A stretch of DNA of 64,000 nt. Origin: an uncultured Oscillospiraceae bacterium (GTDB taxonomy: Bacteria; Bacillota; Clostridia; Oscillospirales; Acutalibacteraceae). The stretch spans positions 310,001-374,000 of the forward strand of contig CABUFC010000001.1 in the NCBI GenBank assembly GCA_902490735.1, written 5' to 3'. How positions within the stretch are numbered: position 1 is the stretch's first letter; the number at the start of each line of letters is the position of its first letter. Of this stretch, positions 32,706 to 41,841 are shown piece by piece. The translations under genes and the position numbers were made by a program. The notes under the pieces are model-generated. The model did no database searches, had not been told where the DNA came from, and was given only the letters and a program-made list of their open reading frames with translations.

Positions 32706-35180
32706 ATGCCAAAATCACAATTTGTCGACCCTAAAGAGATCCGGAAATCCGGAACAATTAAATTTGAAAACATTCCTTCTAACCAGTACAAGAAAACGAT
32801 GGAGGACGAACTTAAAGAAGGCAATTTTTCTAAAGCAGATTTAAAAGGCATATATGAAGATATGCTTGCGATACGCGAATTTGAATCTATGCTTTTAACA
32901 ATTAAAGTAGAAGCAAACTACAACGGCAAGTCCTTTACATATCCTGGTCCTTCTCACCTTGCTATCGGTGAAGAAGCAACTGCGGTAGGTCAGGCTTATA
33001 CATTAGACGATAACGATTTTATTTTCGGTACTCACCGTTCTCACCATGAAGTTATCGCTAAAGGACTTTCCTGCATTAGAAAATTGAGTGACAAAAGACT
33101 TAAAGAAATAATGGAAACCGTACAAGGCGGAAGACTATACGAGCTAATTAAATCTAAATCTACTGCTAAAAACACAAAAGATTTAGCGCGCGACTTCTTT
33201 ATTTACGGACTAATGGCTGAGCTTTTTGCAAAAGATAACGGCTTTTCTCGCGGTCTTGGCGGATCTATGCACGCGTTCTTCTTGCCTTTCGGTATTTTCC
33301 CGAACAACGCGATAGTTGGCGGTTCTGCTCCCGTAGGTACCGGTGTTGCGCTTTATAAAAAATGCAACAAGAAAAAAGGCATTGTTGTAGCAAACGCAGG
33401 TGACGGCGCTGCTGCACGTGGCCCTGTTTATGAATCAATGAACTTTGCAAACATGGATCAATTCCGTGAATTATGGCCCGACGATTACAAAGGCGGACTT
33501 CCAATTATATTCAACTTTAACAATAACAGCTATGGCATGGGCGGCCAAACCAAAGGCGAAACCATGGCTTACGGCGAACTTGCCCGCCTGGGTGCTATGG
33601 CCAAAAACCAAATGCACGCAGAAAGAGTTGACGGCTGGAATCCTCTTGCAGTAATTGATTGTTACAGAAGAAAAAGACCGATACTTGAAAACGGCGACGG
33701 TCCTGTGCTTCTCGACGTTGTAACATATCGTTTAAGCGGGCATTCCACAAGTGACGTAAGTTCGTATCGTACAAAAGAAGAGCTTGACGAGTGGTATAAA
33801 TACGATCCGATCGTTGCATATCCTAATGAACTTATCAAATATAAAGTTGCAACAAAAGCCGAAGTTGAAAACATGAAAAAAGTGGCTGCTGCAAGAAACA
33901 GAGCAATGTTTGAACTTGCAAGCGACCTTGAAATATCTCCTTATGTCGACTTTAAAAAGAATCCCCACTTTATTGAAGACCTGATGTTTTCTAACCAGAG
34001 AGTTGAAAAGATGGATGACAGACCCTGTGAAACCCTCACGGCTTTAAAGGATAATCCACAGATTCAAAAAATCGCTTTAAAAGCGCGCTACGCATTTGAT
34101 GAAAACGGAAAACCATATTCAAAAGCAAAAGTTTACAATATTCGCGACGGTATTTTCGAATCTATCATTAATAAATTTTACACAGATCCTACACTTATTT
34201 CCTACGGTGAAGATTTACGTGACTGGAACGGCGCTATGGCGGTTTATCGCGGCCTTACAGAGGCATTACCTTACAACAGGTTATTCAACTCCCCTATTTC
34301 AGAATCTGCAATTGTAGGCACCGCTGTTGGATACGGTATGGCAGGCGGTCGTGTTATAGTTGAGCTTATGTATGCCGACTTTATCGGCTGCGCCGGTGAT
34401 GAAATATTTAACCAGCTCGCAAAATGGCAAGCTATGAGTGCCGGCGGATTAAAGATGCCTGTTGTTCTTCGTGTATCAGTCGGTTCAAAATACGGTGCAC
34501 AGCATTCGCAAGACTGGACATCTTTATGCGCACACATCCCCGGACTTAAAGTTGTTTTCCCGTCTACTCCTTACGATGCAAAAGGTTTAATGAATGCTGC
34601 ATTAATGGGCACAGATCCTGTTGTATACTTTGAAAGCCAGAGAATTTACGACATGGGCGAAAGATTCCATAAAGGCGGCGTGCCTGAAGGATACTATGAA
34701 GTAGAAATCGGCGAACCCGATATTAAACGCGAAGGTAAAGACATAACAATTCTTACAATTGGTTCTACCCTTTATCGCGCACTTGAAGCGGCTGACATAC
34801 TTCAAGAAAAATATGGCATTTCTGCCGAAGTAATTGATGCGCGCAGCGTTGTTCCGTTTAATTACGATAAGGTTATTGAATCCGTTAAGAAAACCGGAAA
34901 AATCATCTTAGCGTCTGACGCTGTCGATCGTGGATCCATTTTACATGACATGGCTTCTAATATTACCGAAATTGCATTTGATTATTTAGATTGCCCGCCT
35001 GCTATAGTTGCAAGTGAAAACTGGATTACACCTGCATTCGAATATGACGCCGAATTCTTCCCGCAAGTATCCTGGTTCTTAGATACAATCAACGAAAAAT
35101 TCATTCCTTTAAAAGACTATGTTGCAACTAAAAACTACACACCAAACGAGCAGCTTCGTAAGGCACGGCTTGGAGTTTAA
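32706..35180 (+). CDS. Fused E1 alpha/beta, thiamine-diphosphate 2-oxo-acid dehydrogenase
   Basis: This 824-aa protein joins both E1 subunits. The alpha part (about 45-450) has the thiamine-diphosphate motif from AGDGAAARGP (Gly232) to FNNNSYGMGG (about 271-280), GLGGSMH at 183-189 and YRLSGHSTSD at 341-350. The beta part (about 485-824) has SYGEDLRDWNG, ISESAIVGTAVGYGMAGG and ELMYADFIGC. A stretch of about 50 residues (roughly 122-175) separates the IAKG and RGLGGSMH landmarks, longer than in ordinary E1 alpha. It decarboxylates or cleaves a 2-oxo substrate and loads the acyl unit on E2. Substrate is unknown; acetoin, pyruvate or a sugar-derived dicarbonyl are options. Confidence 0.92.
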   Translation: MPKSQFVDPKEIRKSGTIKFENIPSNQYKKTMEDELKEGNFSKADLKGIYEDMLAIREFESMLLTIKVEANYNGKSFTYPGPSHLAIGEEATAVGQAYTLDDNDFIFGTHRSHHEVIAKGLSCIRKLSDKRLKEIMETVQGGRLYELIKSKSTAKNTKDLARDFFIYGLMAELFAKDNGFSRGLGGSMHAFFLPFGIFPNNAIVGGSAPVGTGVALYKKCNKKKGIVVANAGDGAAARGPVYESMNFANMDQFRELWPDDYKGGLPIIFNFNNNSYGMGGQTKGETMAYGELARLGAMAKNQMHAERVDGWNPLAVIDCYRRKRPILENGDGPVLLDVVTYRLSGHSTSDVSSYRTKEELDEWYKYDPIVAYPNELIKYKVATKAEVENMKKVAAARNRAMFELASDLEISPYVDFKKNPHFIEDLMFSNQRVEKMDDRPCETLTALKDNPQIQKIALKARYAFDENGKPYSKAKVYNIRDGIFESIINKFYTDPTLISYGEDLRDWNGAMAVYRGLTEALPYNRLFNSPISESAIVGTAVGYGMAGGRVIVELMYADFIGCAGDEIFNQLAKWQAMSAGGLKMPVVLRVSVGSKYGAQHSQDWTSLCAHIPGLKVVFPSTPYDAKGLMNAALMGTDPVVYFESQRIYDMGERFHKGGVPEGYYEVEIGEPDIKREGKDITILTIGSTLYRALEAADILQEKYGISAEVIDARSVVPFNYDKVIESVKKTGKIILASDAVDRGSILHDMASNITEIAFDYLDCPPAIVASENWITPAFEYDAEFFPQVSWFLDTINEKFIPLKDYVATKNYTPNEQLRKARLGV

Positions 35181-36152
35181 ATGTATTTAATAAACAACGA
35201 ACATTTGCAGCCTTCTTTCAATTTAGCACTTGAAGAATACTTGCTTAAAACGCTAAAGCTTCCCTGCATAATGCTTTGGAGGAACAGTAAAGCAATTATT
35301 ATCGGCTGCAACCAAAATGCCTTTGCGGAAATTGACCGTGAATATGTTGAGCAAAATAATATACCCGTTATCCGCCGCCAAACAGGCGGTGGAGCGGTAT
35401 ATCACGATTTAGGCAATATTAATTACACTATCATTTCAAATTCAGTAAACAATATCGGAAATTATGAGGTTTTTTCGGCCGATTTATGCGATTATTTGGA
35501 AAGCTTGGGAGTAAATGCTCGTCTTTCCGGAAGAAATGATATTTTAATTGATAATAAAAAAATCTGTGGCAATGCACAAAGCGTTAATAAAAACATGATG
35601 ATTCATCACGGATGCATTTTGTTCGACACTGATCTATCGGTTTTAGCGAAATCTCTTAAAGCTAATAATTTAAAAATTGAAAGCAAAGGCATAAAAAGTG
35701 TTCGCTCTAGGGTTGCAAATATAAAAGAATTTTTGCCGGAATACACTGTTGAAGATTTCCTTAACAGATTTAAGGACTTTATAATTTCAAAATATTCGCC
35801 TGAAATTTACGAATTTACTAAACACGACATTGATTGTGTTAATAACTTAGTTTTCGAAAAATACGGCAAATTTGAGTGGAATTACGGGCAATCTCCAAAA
35901 TCAAATATTGTAAAAACTCTAAAATTCGATTTTGGTTTAATGACAATTTATTTAGTTGTTGAAAAAGGTATTATTACAAGCATTAAGATTTGCGGAGACT
36001 TTTTTTCAAAAAGAGAAATTTTATATCTTGAAGAAAAAATAATAAATGCAAAATACGATTTTAACACCATAAAAAGCATTTTATCAAATATAGATATTCA
36101 AGATTATATTATTGGCGCCTCATGCGAAGATTTGTTAAAAATTCTATTTTAA
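35181..36152 (+). CDS. lplA: Lipoate-protein ligase LplA
   Basis: This 323-aa ligase activates lipoate with ATP and attaches it to E2 lysine. It carries RRQTGGGAVYHDLGN near residue 70, SGRNDILIDNKKICGNAQ near 118 with the conserved catalytic Lys, and HHGCILFDTD, all family landmarks; the C-terminal accessory domain is present. Its ATG directly follows the E1 stop without a gap. Cotranscription with the dehydrogenase complex implies that lipoate is salvaged to activate it, since no lipA or lipB is seen in the window. Confidence 0.93.
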   Translation: MYLINNEHLQPSFNLALEEYLLKTLKLPCIMLWRNSKAIIIGCNQNAFAEIDREYVEQNNIPVIRRQTGGGAVYHDLGNINYTIISNSVNNIGNYEVFSADLCDYLESLGVNARLSGRNDILIDNKKICGNAQSVNKNMMIHHGCILFDTDLSVLAKSLKANNLKIESKGIKSVRSRVANIKEFLPEYTVEDFLNRFKDFIISKYSPEIYEFTKHDIDCVNNLVFEKYGKFEWNYGQSPKSNIVKTLKFDFGLMTIYLVVEKGIITSIKICGDFFSKREILYLEEKIINAKYDFNTIKSILSNIDIQDYIIGASCEDLLKILF

Positions 36153-36165
36153 AGGAGAAAATGCG

Positions 36166-36813
36166 ATGAAACTATTTATTGATACGGCTAATATCGAAGA
36201 AATTAAATCTGCAATTGACCTTGGAATTATAAGCGGTGTTACAACAAACCCCACCATTATCTCGCGCGAAAATAAAAAATTCGAAGATGTAATAACCGAA
36301 ATTGAAAAGCTATTAAAAGACGGACCTATTTTTGCAGAAGTAACTTCTACTGACGCAGAAGGAATGGTTAAAGACGGTAAAAAGCTTGCAGCATTCAGCA
36401 AAAGAATAGTTGTAAAAATTCCGATGTGCAAAGAAGGACTGACAGCCTGCAAAAAGTTGTCCGATGAAAAAATACCGGTTTGCATGACCCTTGTATTTTC
36501 CGAAGCTCAAGGTCTGCTTGCAGCAAACGCCGGCGCCAGTTATATTGCTCCCTTTGTTGGACGTGTTGACGACTGCGGCTGGGATGGAATTGGTTTAGTT
36601 GCCGGAATGCGCGAAGTTCTTGACAACTTTGACAGACCGGTTAATATTATCGCCGCATCCACAAGAAATCCCGTACACATTATTGAGCTTTCTAAAATAG
36701 GTTGTGATATTGCAACGGTACCATTTAAAGTATTACTTCAAATGATCGATCATCCCCTATCAACATCGGGACTTAAAAAGTTTATGGAAGACTGGGAAAA
36801 GGTTCCTAAATAA
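36166..36813 (+). CDS. Transaldolase (TalC/FSA-like subfamily)
   Basis: This 215-aa TIM-barrel enzyme forms a Schiff base through Lys84 in VVKIPM. It has the small-subunit fold of the TalC/fructose-6-phosphate aldolase subfamily: MKLFIDTANIEEIK, GVTTNPT and SPFVGR-like APFVGR. Position 58 is Glu (FAEVT) and position 130 is Phe. As I recall, E. coli FSA has Gln59 and Tyr131 at these sites while true transaldolases have Glu and Phe, so transaldolase activity is more likely here. It closes the operon, 13 bases after lplA, and should connect its product to pentose-phosphate intermediates. Confidence 0.9.
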   Translation: MKLFIDTANIEEIKSAIDLGIISGVTTNPTIISRENKKFEDVITEIEKLLKDGPIFAEVTSTDAEGMVKDGKKLAAFSKRIVVKIPMCKEGLTACKKLSDEKIPVCMTLVFSEAQGLLAANAGASYIAPFVGRVDDCGWDGIGLVAGMREVLDNFDRPVNIIAASTRNPVHIIELSKIGCDIATVPFKVLLQMIDHPLSTSGLKKFMEDWEKVPK

Positions 36814-36843
36814 AAAAGGCTTGAAAATTTTCAAGCCTTTTTT
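36812..36843. terminator. Bidirectional terminator between the transaldolase gene and spoIVA
   Basis: A perfect 32-base palindrome has arms AAAAAAGGCTTGAAAA and TTTTCAAGCCTTTTTT. It ends both convergent transcripts. Confidence 0.92.
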
Positions 36844-36845
36844 TA

Positions 36846-38315
36846 TTACAGGATAATGCAAATAAGTCCGCTGCAACCTTCATTAATAACCCTTTCGATT
36901 GTTTCTTGTATTCTAATTCTTGCATCCTGAGGCATTCTTGAAAGTTTTGTATGTAATCCCTCGTTTACAAGCTCGTGTAAGCTTTTGCCAAAGATATTCG
37001 AATCCCAAATTTTTAATGGATTTTCTTCAAATTCTTTAAGCAAATACATAACCAGGTCCTCTGATTGTTGCTCACTTCCAACAATTGGGCTTACTTCTGT
37101 AGTTATATCTGCCTTCATTAAATGAATTGACGGTGCGCTGGCCTTTAGCCTTACGCCATACCTTCCGCCCTGTTTCATAATTTCCGGCTCTTCTAATGTA
37201 AGCTCTTCAATTGACGGCATTACGATTCCGTAACCGGTGGCTTCCACTTCATCTAATGCGTCTTTTATTTGCATGTATTTGTTCTTAATTTGCGATAATT
37301 CCACAAGGCACGATAAAAGCCCGGCTTCGTCATTTACCTTCGTCCCTGCCGCATCACTTACAACATTATAATAAATATCTTTTTTTAGATCGACATTTAC
37401 ATTTGCAATGCCGTTTCCTAAGTTAATGTTCGCGCTTGCGGCATTTTCTACCTCGTCACACGTATTTAATTCATCTATTATTTTATTGATCTCATTTATT
37501 TTACTTACATTAGAAGCTGACTTTTTTACGGCTGAAATAAGCTTATTTCTAAGCGGATGTGAGCTTGGAAGCGCGCTGTACCACGAAGGCATTTTAACTG
37601 ATACTTGTTTTACAGGAAATTCAAACAATATTTTTCCTATTATTTCCTTTATATCGTTTTCAGTTAAGTTTGCGCAATCCGATGGAATTACTGCAACACC
37701 ATATTCATCAGATAAATTACCGGCTAAATTTATTGTTGCTTCGCTATCGGGATGTGTGGAGTTTAAAAGCACAATAAACGGTTTATTGATACTTTTTAAT
37801 TCTTCAATTACGGTTTTTTCGGCTTCAACATAATCTTTTCTTTCAATGTCGCCGATACTCCCATCTGTTGTAATAACAAGGCCAATAGTTGAATGCTCAT
37901 TTATAACCTTACGTGTACCTATTTCTGCCGCCATATTAAACGGAATAGGATCTTCATACCAAGGTGTTTTGACCATGCGCGGATTTCCATTTTCAATATA
38001 TCCTAAAGATGATGGAACAATATATCCGACGCAATCAATAAGTCTAACCTTTAAAGACGCATTGCCGTCTAGTTCTATATTAACACCGTTTTCAGGAATA
38101 AACTTTGGCTCCGTAGTCATTATTGTTCTGCCGGAAGATGACTGTGGAAGTTCATCTAAAGCTCTTTCCTTTGCAAAATCGCCGTTAATATTTGGTATTA
38201 CAAGCGTATCCATAAATCTTTTAATAAAAGTTGATTTTCCTGTACGAACAGGACCGACTACGCCAACATATATATCGCCGCCGGTACGCTTTTCTATATC
38301 GTTATAAATACTCAT
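36846..38315 (-). CDS. spoIVA: Spore coat morphogenetic ATPase SpoIVA
   Basis: This 489-aa protein builds the basement layer of the spore coat around the forespore. The N-terminal ATPase domain begins MSIYNDIEKRTGGDIYVGVVG and has Walker A GPVRTGKST at 21-29, then IDCVGY as a switch-like motif and VLLNSTHP. The middle and C-terminal domains, ending in RVINEGCSGLICIIL, are typical, and length equals that of B. subtilis SpoIVA (about 490 aa). SpoIVA polymerises on ATP hydrolysis and is anchored by SpoVM, whose gene is at 4047-4130. It follows the SipL-like gene by 11 bases in an apparent operon. Confidence 0.98.
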   Translation of the reverse strand: MSIYNDIEKRTGGDIYVGVVGPVRTGKSTFIKRFMDTLVIPNINGDFAKERALDELPQSSSGRTIMTTEPKFIPENGVNIELDGNASLKVRLIDCVGYIVPSSLGYIENGNPRMVKTPWYEDPIPFNMAAEIGTRKVINEHSTIGLVITTDGSIGDIERKDYVEAEKTVIEELKSINKPFIVLLNSTHPDSEATINLAGNLSDEYGVAVIPSDCANLTENDIKEIIGKILFEFPVKQVSVKMPSWYSALPSSHPLRNKLISAVKKSASNVSKINEINKIIDELNTCDEVENAASANINLGNGIANVNVDLKKDIYYNVVSDAAGTKVNDEAGLLSCLVELSQIKNKYMQIKDALDEVEATGYGIVMPSIEELTLEEPEIMKQGGRYGVRLKASAPSIHLMKADITTEVSPIVGSEQQSEDLVMYLLKEFEENPLKIWDSNIFGKSLHELVNEGLHTKLSRMPQDARIRIQETIERVINEGCSGLICIIL

Positions 38316-38326
38316 AAAACCTCTCC

Positions 38327-39844
38327 TTAAACAGTTGGAATAATCAGCATTGTCGATGTTTTAATTTCATCTTCAGTTAGGTTGTTTTCATTTTTTACAT
38401 TAGATAAAGAAGCAGAAAATCTCTTTGAAATGTCCCAAAGGTTTTCACCAACGTCAGAAAAGTATACAACAATTGCATCATCCGATTTTGTTTTTTTATC
38501 AAGCAGCTCTAAATCTACTACAAATGAAATATTATTGTTTTCGTAAATGTTAGATAAAACGAATATTTCCACTTGTACATCGAGTTTTGAGCCACCCGAT
38601 AATACAGTATAAGACGCATCAACAACGTATAAACTTGTTTCCGAGCTTAATGTAGCTACTTCTGAATTTATCTTTCGTTTATATTCAAAATCGAACTGCT
38701 TTTCAAAGAATTGAACTGTACCGGAATCGGTTTCGGCCAAGACATTTACGTTTATATCTCCTGAAACGATCATTTCACCACTTTCAAACTTAACATCATA
38801 GTTATTTATTATGGGCCACATATCGATTACAGAGAGCAGTTGGTCGTTGTCAAAATTAAATTGCTTTTTAAGCATTAGTCTTTCTGATACTGTGTCAATT
38901 CTTTTTCTGGTATATAAATTATCAAGAACTACATTTGAATCATTTGTAGTTGAATATGCATCAAGTATTATTGGTATCTCCGATTCGCAATAAGTCGACA
39001 CAGACAAATTAATCATAGCGTTTACAGTAATTGTAGTAGTCATTCCATCGGTATTTGTAATGGGTCTTAAATCGATTGAACAAATATCTGCTTTAGCGTC
39101 TGCGGAACATTCCTCGCCGTTAGAATCAATATCTAAAATTTGACTGTACTGAATACTATCTTTAAAACATACCGGTCGGTCTTCATTTGAACAGTATAAA
39201 ACATTAATATTTAATGTACCTTTAACGACCGCTTTTTCTGAGATAATTTTACATTCATTAACCGTTGGCACAGCGTCATATCGTAAAATGTATTTTATTT
39301 CCGGCATTCCTTGAGATAAGTATAATTCTTCATCAATGTTTAATATTTTTTCATTGAGTGATATGTCTGTTGTAGCAGGTACTGTTTTTCGAAGCATTTC
39401 AAGATCTGTGTCGTCTACATCTAATAAAACAGTCTTTGTTTCAATATTTAGCCCCGATATTTCAATAATAACAGATCCTCTAATTTCTATTCTTCTAGGC
39501 GAAGTTTCACGCGCAGAACATTTGCCTTGCCTTAAATATATTTGAATGCTTGACAAGCTTTCGTCGATATCAACAGTCTTTGAAAAATTATATTTTGTAA
39601 ATGCAGAAGAAATTACGCCGTTTTCTCCCGAAAACATAACAGATATATCCGCATAGCCTTCGGCTGTTAATGCGTTTCCTATCGTGCTCTTCGTAAGAAG
39701 TCTCGGCGTTATACTGCAGCAAAGCACCTTAACAATATCCGGACAATATTCCGGTATTAGTATTTCAGTTTCTATAGGTTGTTCAATCGTTTTAATTATA
39801 TGTCTTTTACCGCTTGTAACTGTATTTGTTTGTTTTTCACTCAT
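38327..39844 (-). CDS. SPOCS (DUF3794) and LysM protein, SipL-like
   Basis: This 505-aa protein has repeated SPOCS/DUF3794 units (approximately 30-130, 165-270 and 320-420; LIPEYCPDIVKVLCC marks the first) and a C-terminal LysM domain (about 455-503, from VYFSDVGENLWDISKRF). This matches C. difficile SipL, which binds SpoIVA through LysM and is needed for coat localisation, taking the role of SpoVID. Its position 11 bases upstream of spoIVA on the same strand supports that partnership. AAAGGAGC precedes the ATG. I infer mother-cell expression but could not identify a convincing SigE promoter. Confidence 0.88.
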   Translation of the reverse strand: MSEKQTNTVTSGKRHIIKTIEQPIETEILIPEYCPDIVKVLCCSITPRLLTKSTIGNALTAEGYADISVMFSGENGVISSAFTKYNFSKTVDIDESLSSIQIYLRQGKCSARETSPRRIEIRGSVIIEISGLNIETKTVLLDVDDTDLEMLRKTVPATTDISLNEKILNIDEELYLSQGMPEIKYILRYDAVPTVNECKIISEKAVVKGTLNINVLYCSNEDRPVCFKDSIQYSQILDIDSNGEECSADAKADICSIDLRPITNTDGMTTTITVNAMINLSVSTYCESEIPIILDAYSTTNDSNVVLDNLYTRKRIDTVSERLMLKKQFNFDNDQLLSVIDMWPIINNYDVKFESGEMIVSGDINVNVLAETDSGTVQFFEKQFDFEYKRKINSEVATLSSETSLYVVDASYTVLSGGSKLDVQVEIFVLSNIYENNNISFVVDLELLDKKTKSDDAIVVYFSDVGENLWDISKRFSASLSNVKNENNLTEDEIKTSTMLIIPTV

Positions 39845-39931
39845 AAAGAAAAGCTCCTTTATAATAAGAATTTCTAATCTACAACATGTCTAATAAATGT
39901 TATTCATAAAAAATGTTCATTATTACAAAAG

Positions 39932-39965
39932 ATAAAAAAAGCTGAAACTAAATCAGTTTCAGCTT
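39932..39965 (-). terminator. Terminator of the glycoside hydrolase locus
   Basis: AAGCTGAAACT and AGTTTCAGCTT pair around five bases, with a T-run on the minus strand, just past the stop of the hydrolase relic. Confidence 0.85.
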
Positions 39966-39970
39966 AAAAT

Positions 39971-41824
39971 TTATTCTTTTTCAGTTGTATAAACCGCAAC
40001 GCCAAAGGACGGTATTTTGTCGATTAAACATCCGTTTATATCTACTTCTTTGTCAATGCCGGGCACCTTCATTTCCATATCCGGTACCACATATTTAGGA
40101 TCGCATAAGTGTCTGTAGAATTTACCGCTAAATATTTCATTTAAGTTAATTTTAAACTCTACATCATCTTCGGATTCACTAACTACAATAATGTTTTTAA
40201 TACCGTCAGGCGTTTCTGTAAGCGTGCAATAAACACCATCGCTTCCACCGCCGTCGTAAACCTTGGTACCACTTCCGCCGGCATATTTAATTACCAATGA
40301 AAACGGATAGAAGGACGGATACGGCGGAAGATATCTGGATATTTTAGGCACAACACCGCAGCGGTGATCGCCGTTCACGAAATTATCGGCTCCGTTTCCA
40401 ATGCTTCTTGGCCACTGCTGATCAAGCACTGTCCAAACTAGCGATGTTTGGCATCCCGCATTCATTAATGAAATGGCTCCCATTGCCATAAGAGTTCCAT
40501 GCTTTGGATCGGTAAAGCGTGCATCATACTGAATATTATATTCATCCCACCAAAATGGCTTTCCGCTTTTAATTAACGCCCTGTTCATTTCGGTCCACTC
40601 ACGCCAATTGTTATAGGAGTCTCCCCTTTTAGTAGACGCAACTAAAAACTTCCATCCTTCCAAGGTTTCAAAACTACTGTCTTTAATTATGTTCTTATCG
40701 GAACCTACTTCGGTCATGGTAAAATCGTCTACAGAAAGCGCCCCGTGTCCGTAATAGGAATCCTTTGCATCAAAGAACACACCAACAATGCTTTTTCCAC
40801 CTTTGCCGGAATTAAATTTAAGCTTGTACTCGGTGTATTCATCGGGGATTTTTGCAAGTTCCAAAAGCTTAGTGCTGTAACGATTAATTCTGTTTGTGGG
40901 CTCGCCGCCGGAATCAATAGTCGGGCGCTCATCACGATAAGTAAAACCACCGAAAATCGCATAACCGCTCGAATGAAGTTTGTCGTCAAATTTGTACTTT
41001 AAATATATGGAAATTTCGTAATCTGTATCAGGCTTTAAATCAACATATTGCAAGCATCTTCCGCCGGGAGTAGAAATATTAACGGCGCTGTTTCCGGTAT
41101 GAACGTCATTTTTTTAAACATTACCGGACCAAATATATGTGTGTGACGAATAAATATCAATAAAATCATCACAATTCTCTGCAACCCATTTTAGCATTTC
41201 CGGAGTATCGCGAAATGCTTCATTAGGACCTACAAACTTTACAAGATGACGCCGATTGTCGGCAACAAGCTTCTCATGCGCCGCTTTTACGGCATCACGC
41301 CACATTTCAAAAGTTTTTACGTTATATGTTCCACCCTGAGGTTCAGTAAAAAATATAAGATATTTTATATTGGTAAATCCGCGCACTTCAATTAGTTCAT
41401 GTACGGTTTCGCTAACCCAATAGGCATAGTTTTCACAGCTTTTTTGCCAGTCACCTTCAACGGTAAAGGGACTTACTCCATTCCACGAATTAGAAAGAAT
41501 ATCGCCAGGGCTGTTCCAGCCTGCCTGTAATGCTATGTCTACATTTCTATCTTTAAGGCGTTTGCACCAGCGATAAAAAATTTGCATATCATTATTGTCC
41601 CAGTCGTAAACACCTTTATCGAAATCGTATGAATACCAGCGAAAATATGTTCTTGCAATGTGAAGCCGCATTGAAGCAATAAGATCTGCTTCTTTATCGC
41701 ATTCTTCTTCGGTATACTTATGCCCAAATCTATCGGTAAAACCGGCATAACCGTGATATACTGCATTATTGCCTAAAAAATTATCCTGAACCGGCTTTTC
41801 TAATTTAGGATTTAATTCTAACAT
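39971..41824 (-). pseudogene. GH-A-clan-like glycoside hydrolase with inserted carbohydrate-binding module, broken by an in-frame stop
   Basis: One frame spans 617 codons but is cut by a TAA at 41114-41116 (codon 237). The first part (MLELNPKLEK) resembles the N-terminal half of a TIM-barrel hydrolase, with a likely acid/base Glu161 in FFTEPQGG. After the stop come about 165 codons of a CBM4/9-like beta-sandwich (CLQYVDLKPDTDYEISIY to SFETLEGWKF). The barrel then resumes at YNNWREWTEMNRALI with a probable nucleophile in FWWDEYN. Joining SGNV to YNNW would make a continuous barrel. I start it at 41824, after GGGAG. No signal peptide is present. The family cannot be fixed. Confidence 0.7.
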
Positions 41825-41841
41825 ATTAGCATCTCCCAACT

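Noticed and set aside
39845..39940. SigE-type promoter for the SipL-like and spoIVA genes
   Set aside because: GAATAA and CATGTTGT are at roughly the right distance but match the SigE consensus too poorly to claim; the same applies to SigF/SigG elements before spoIVB.
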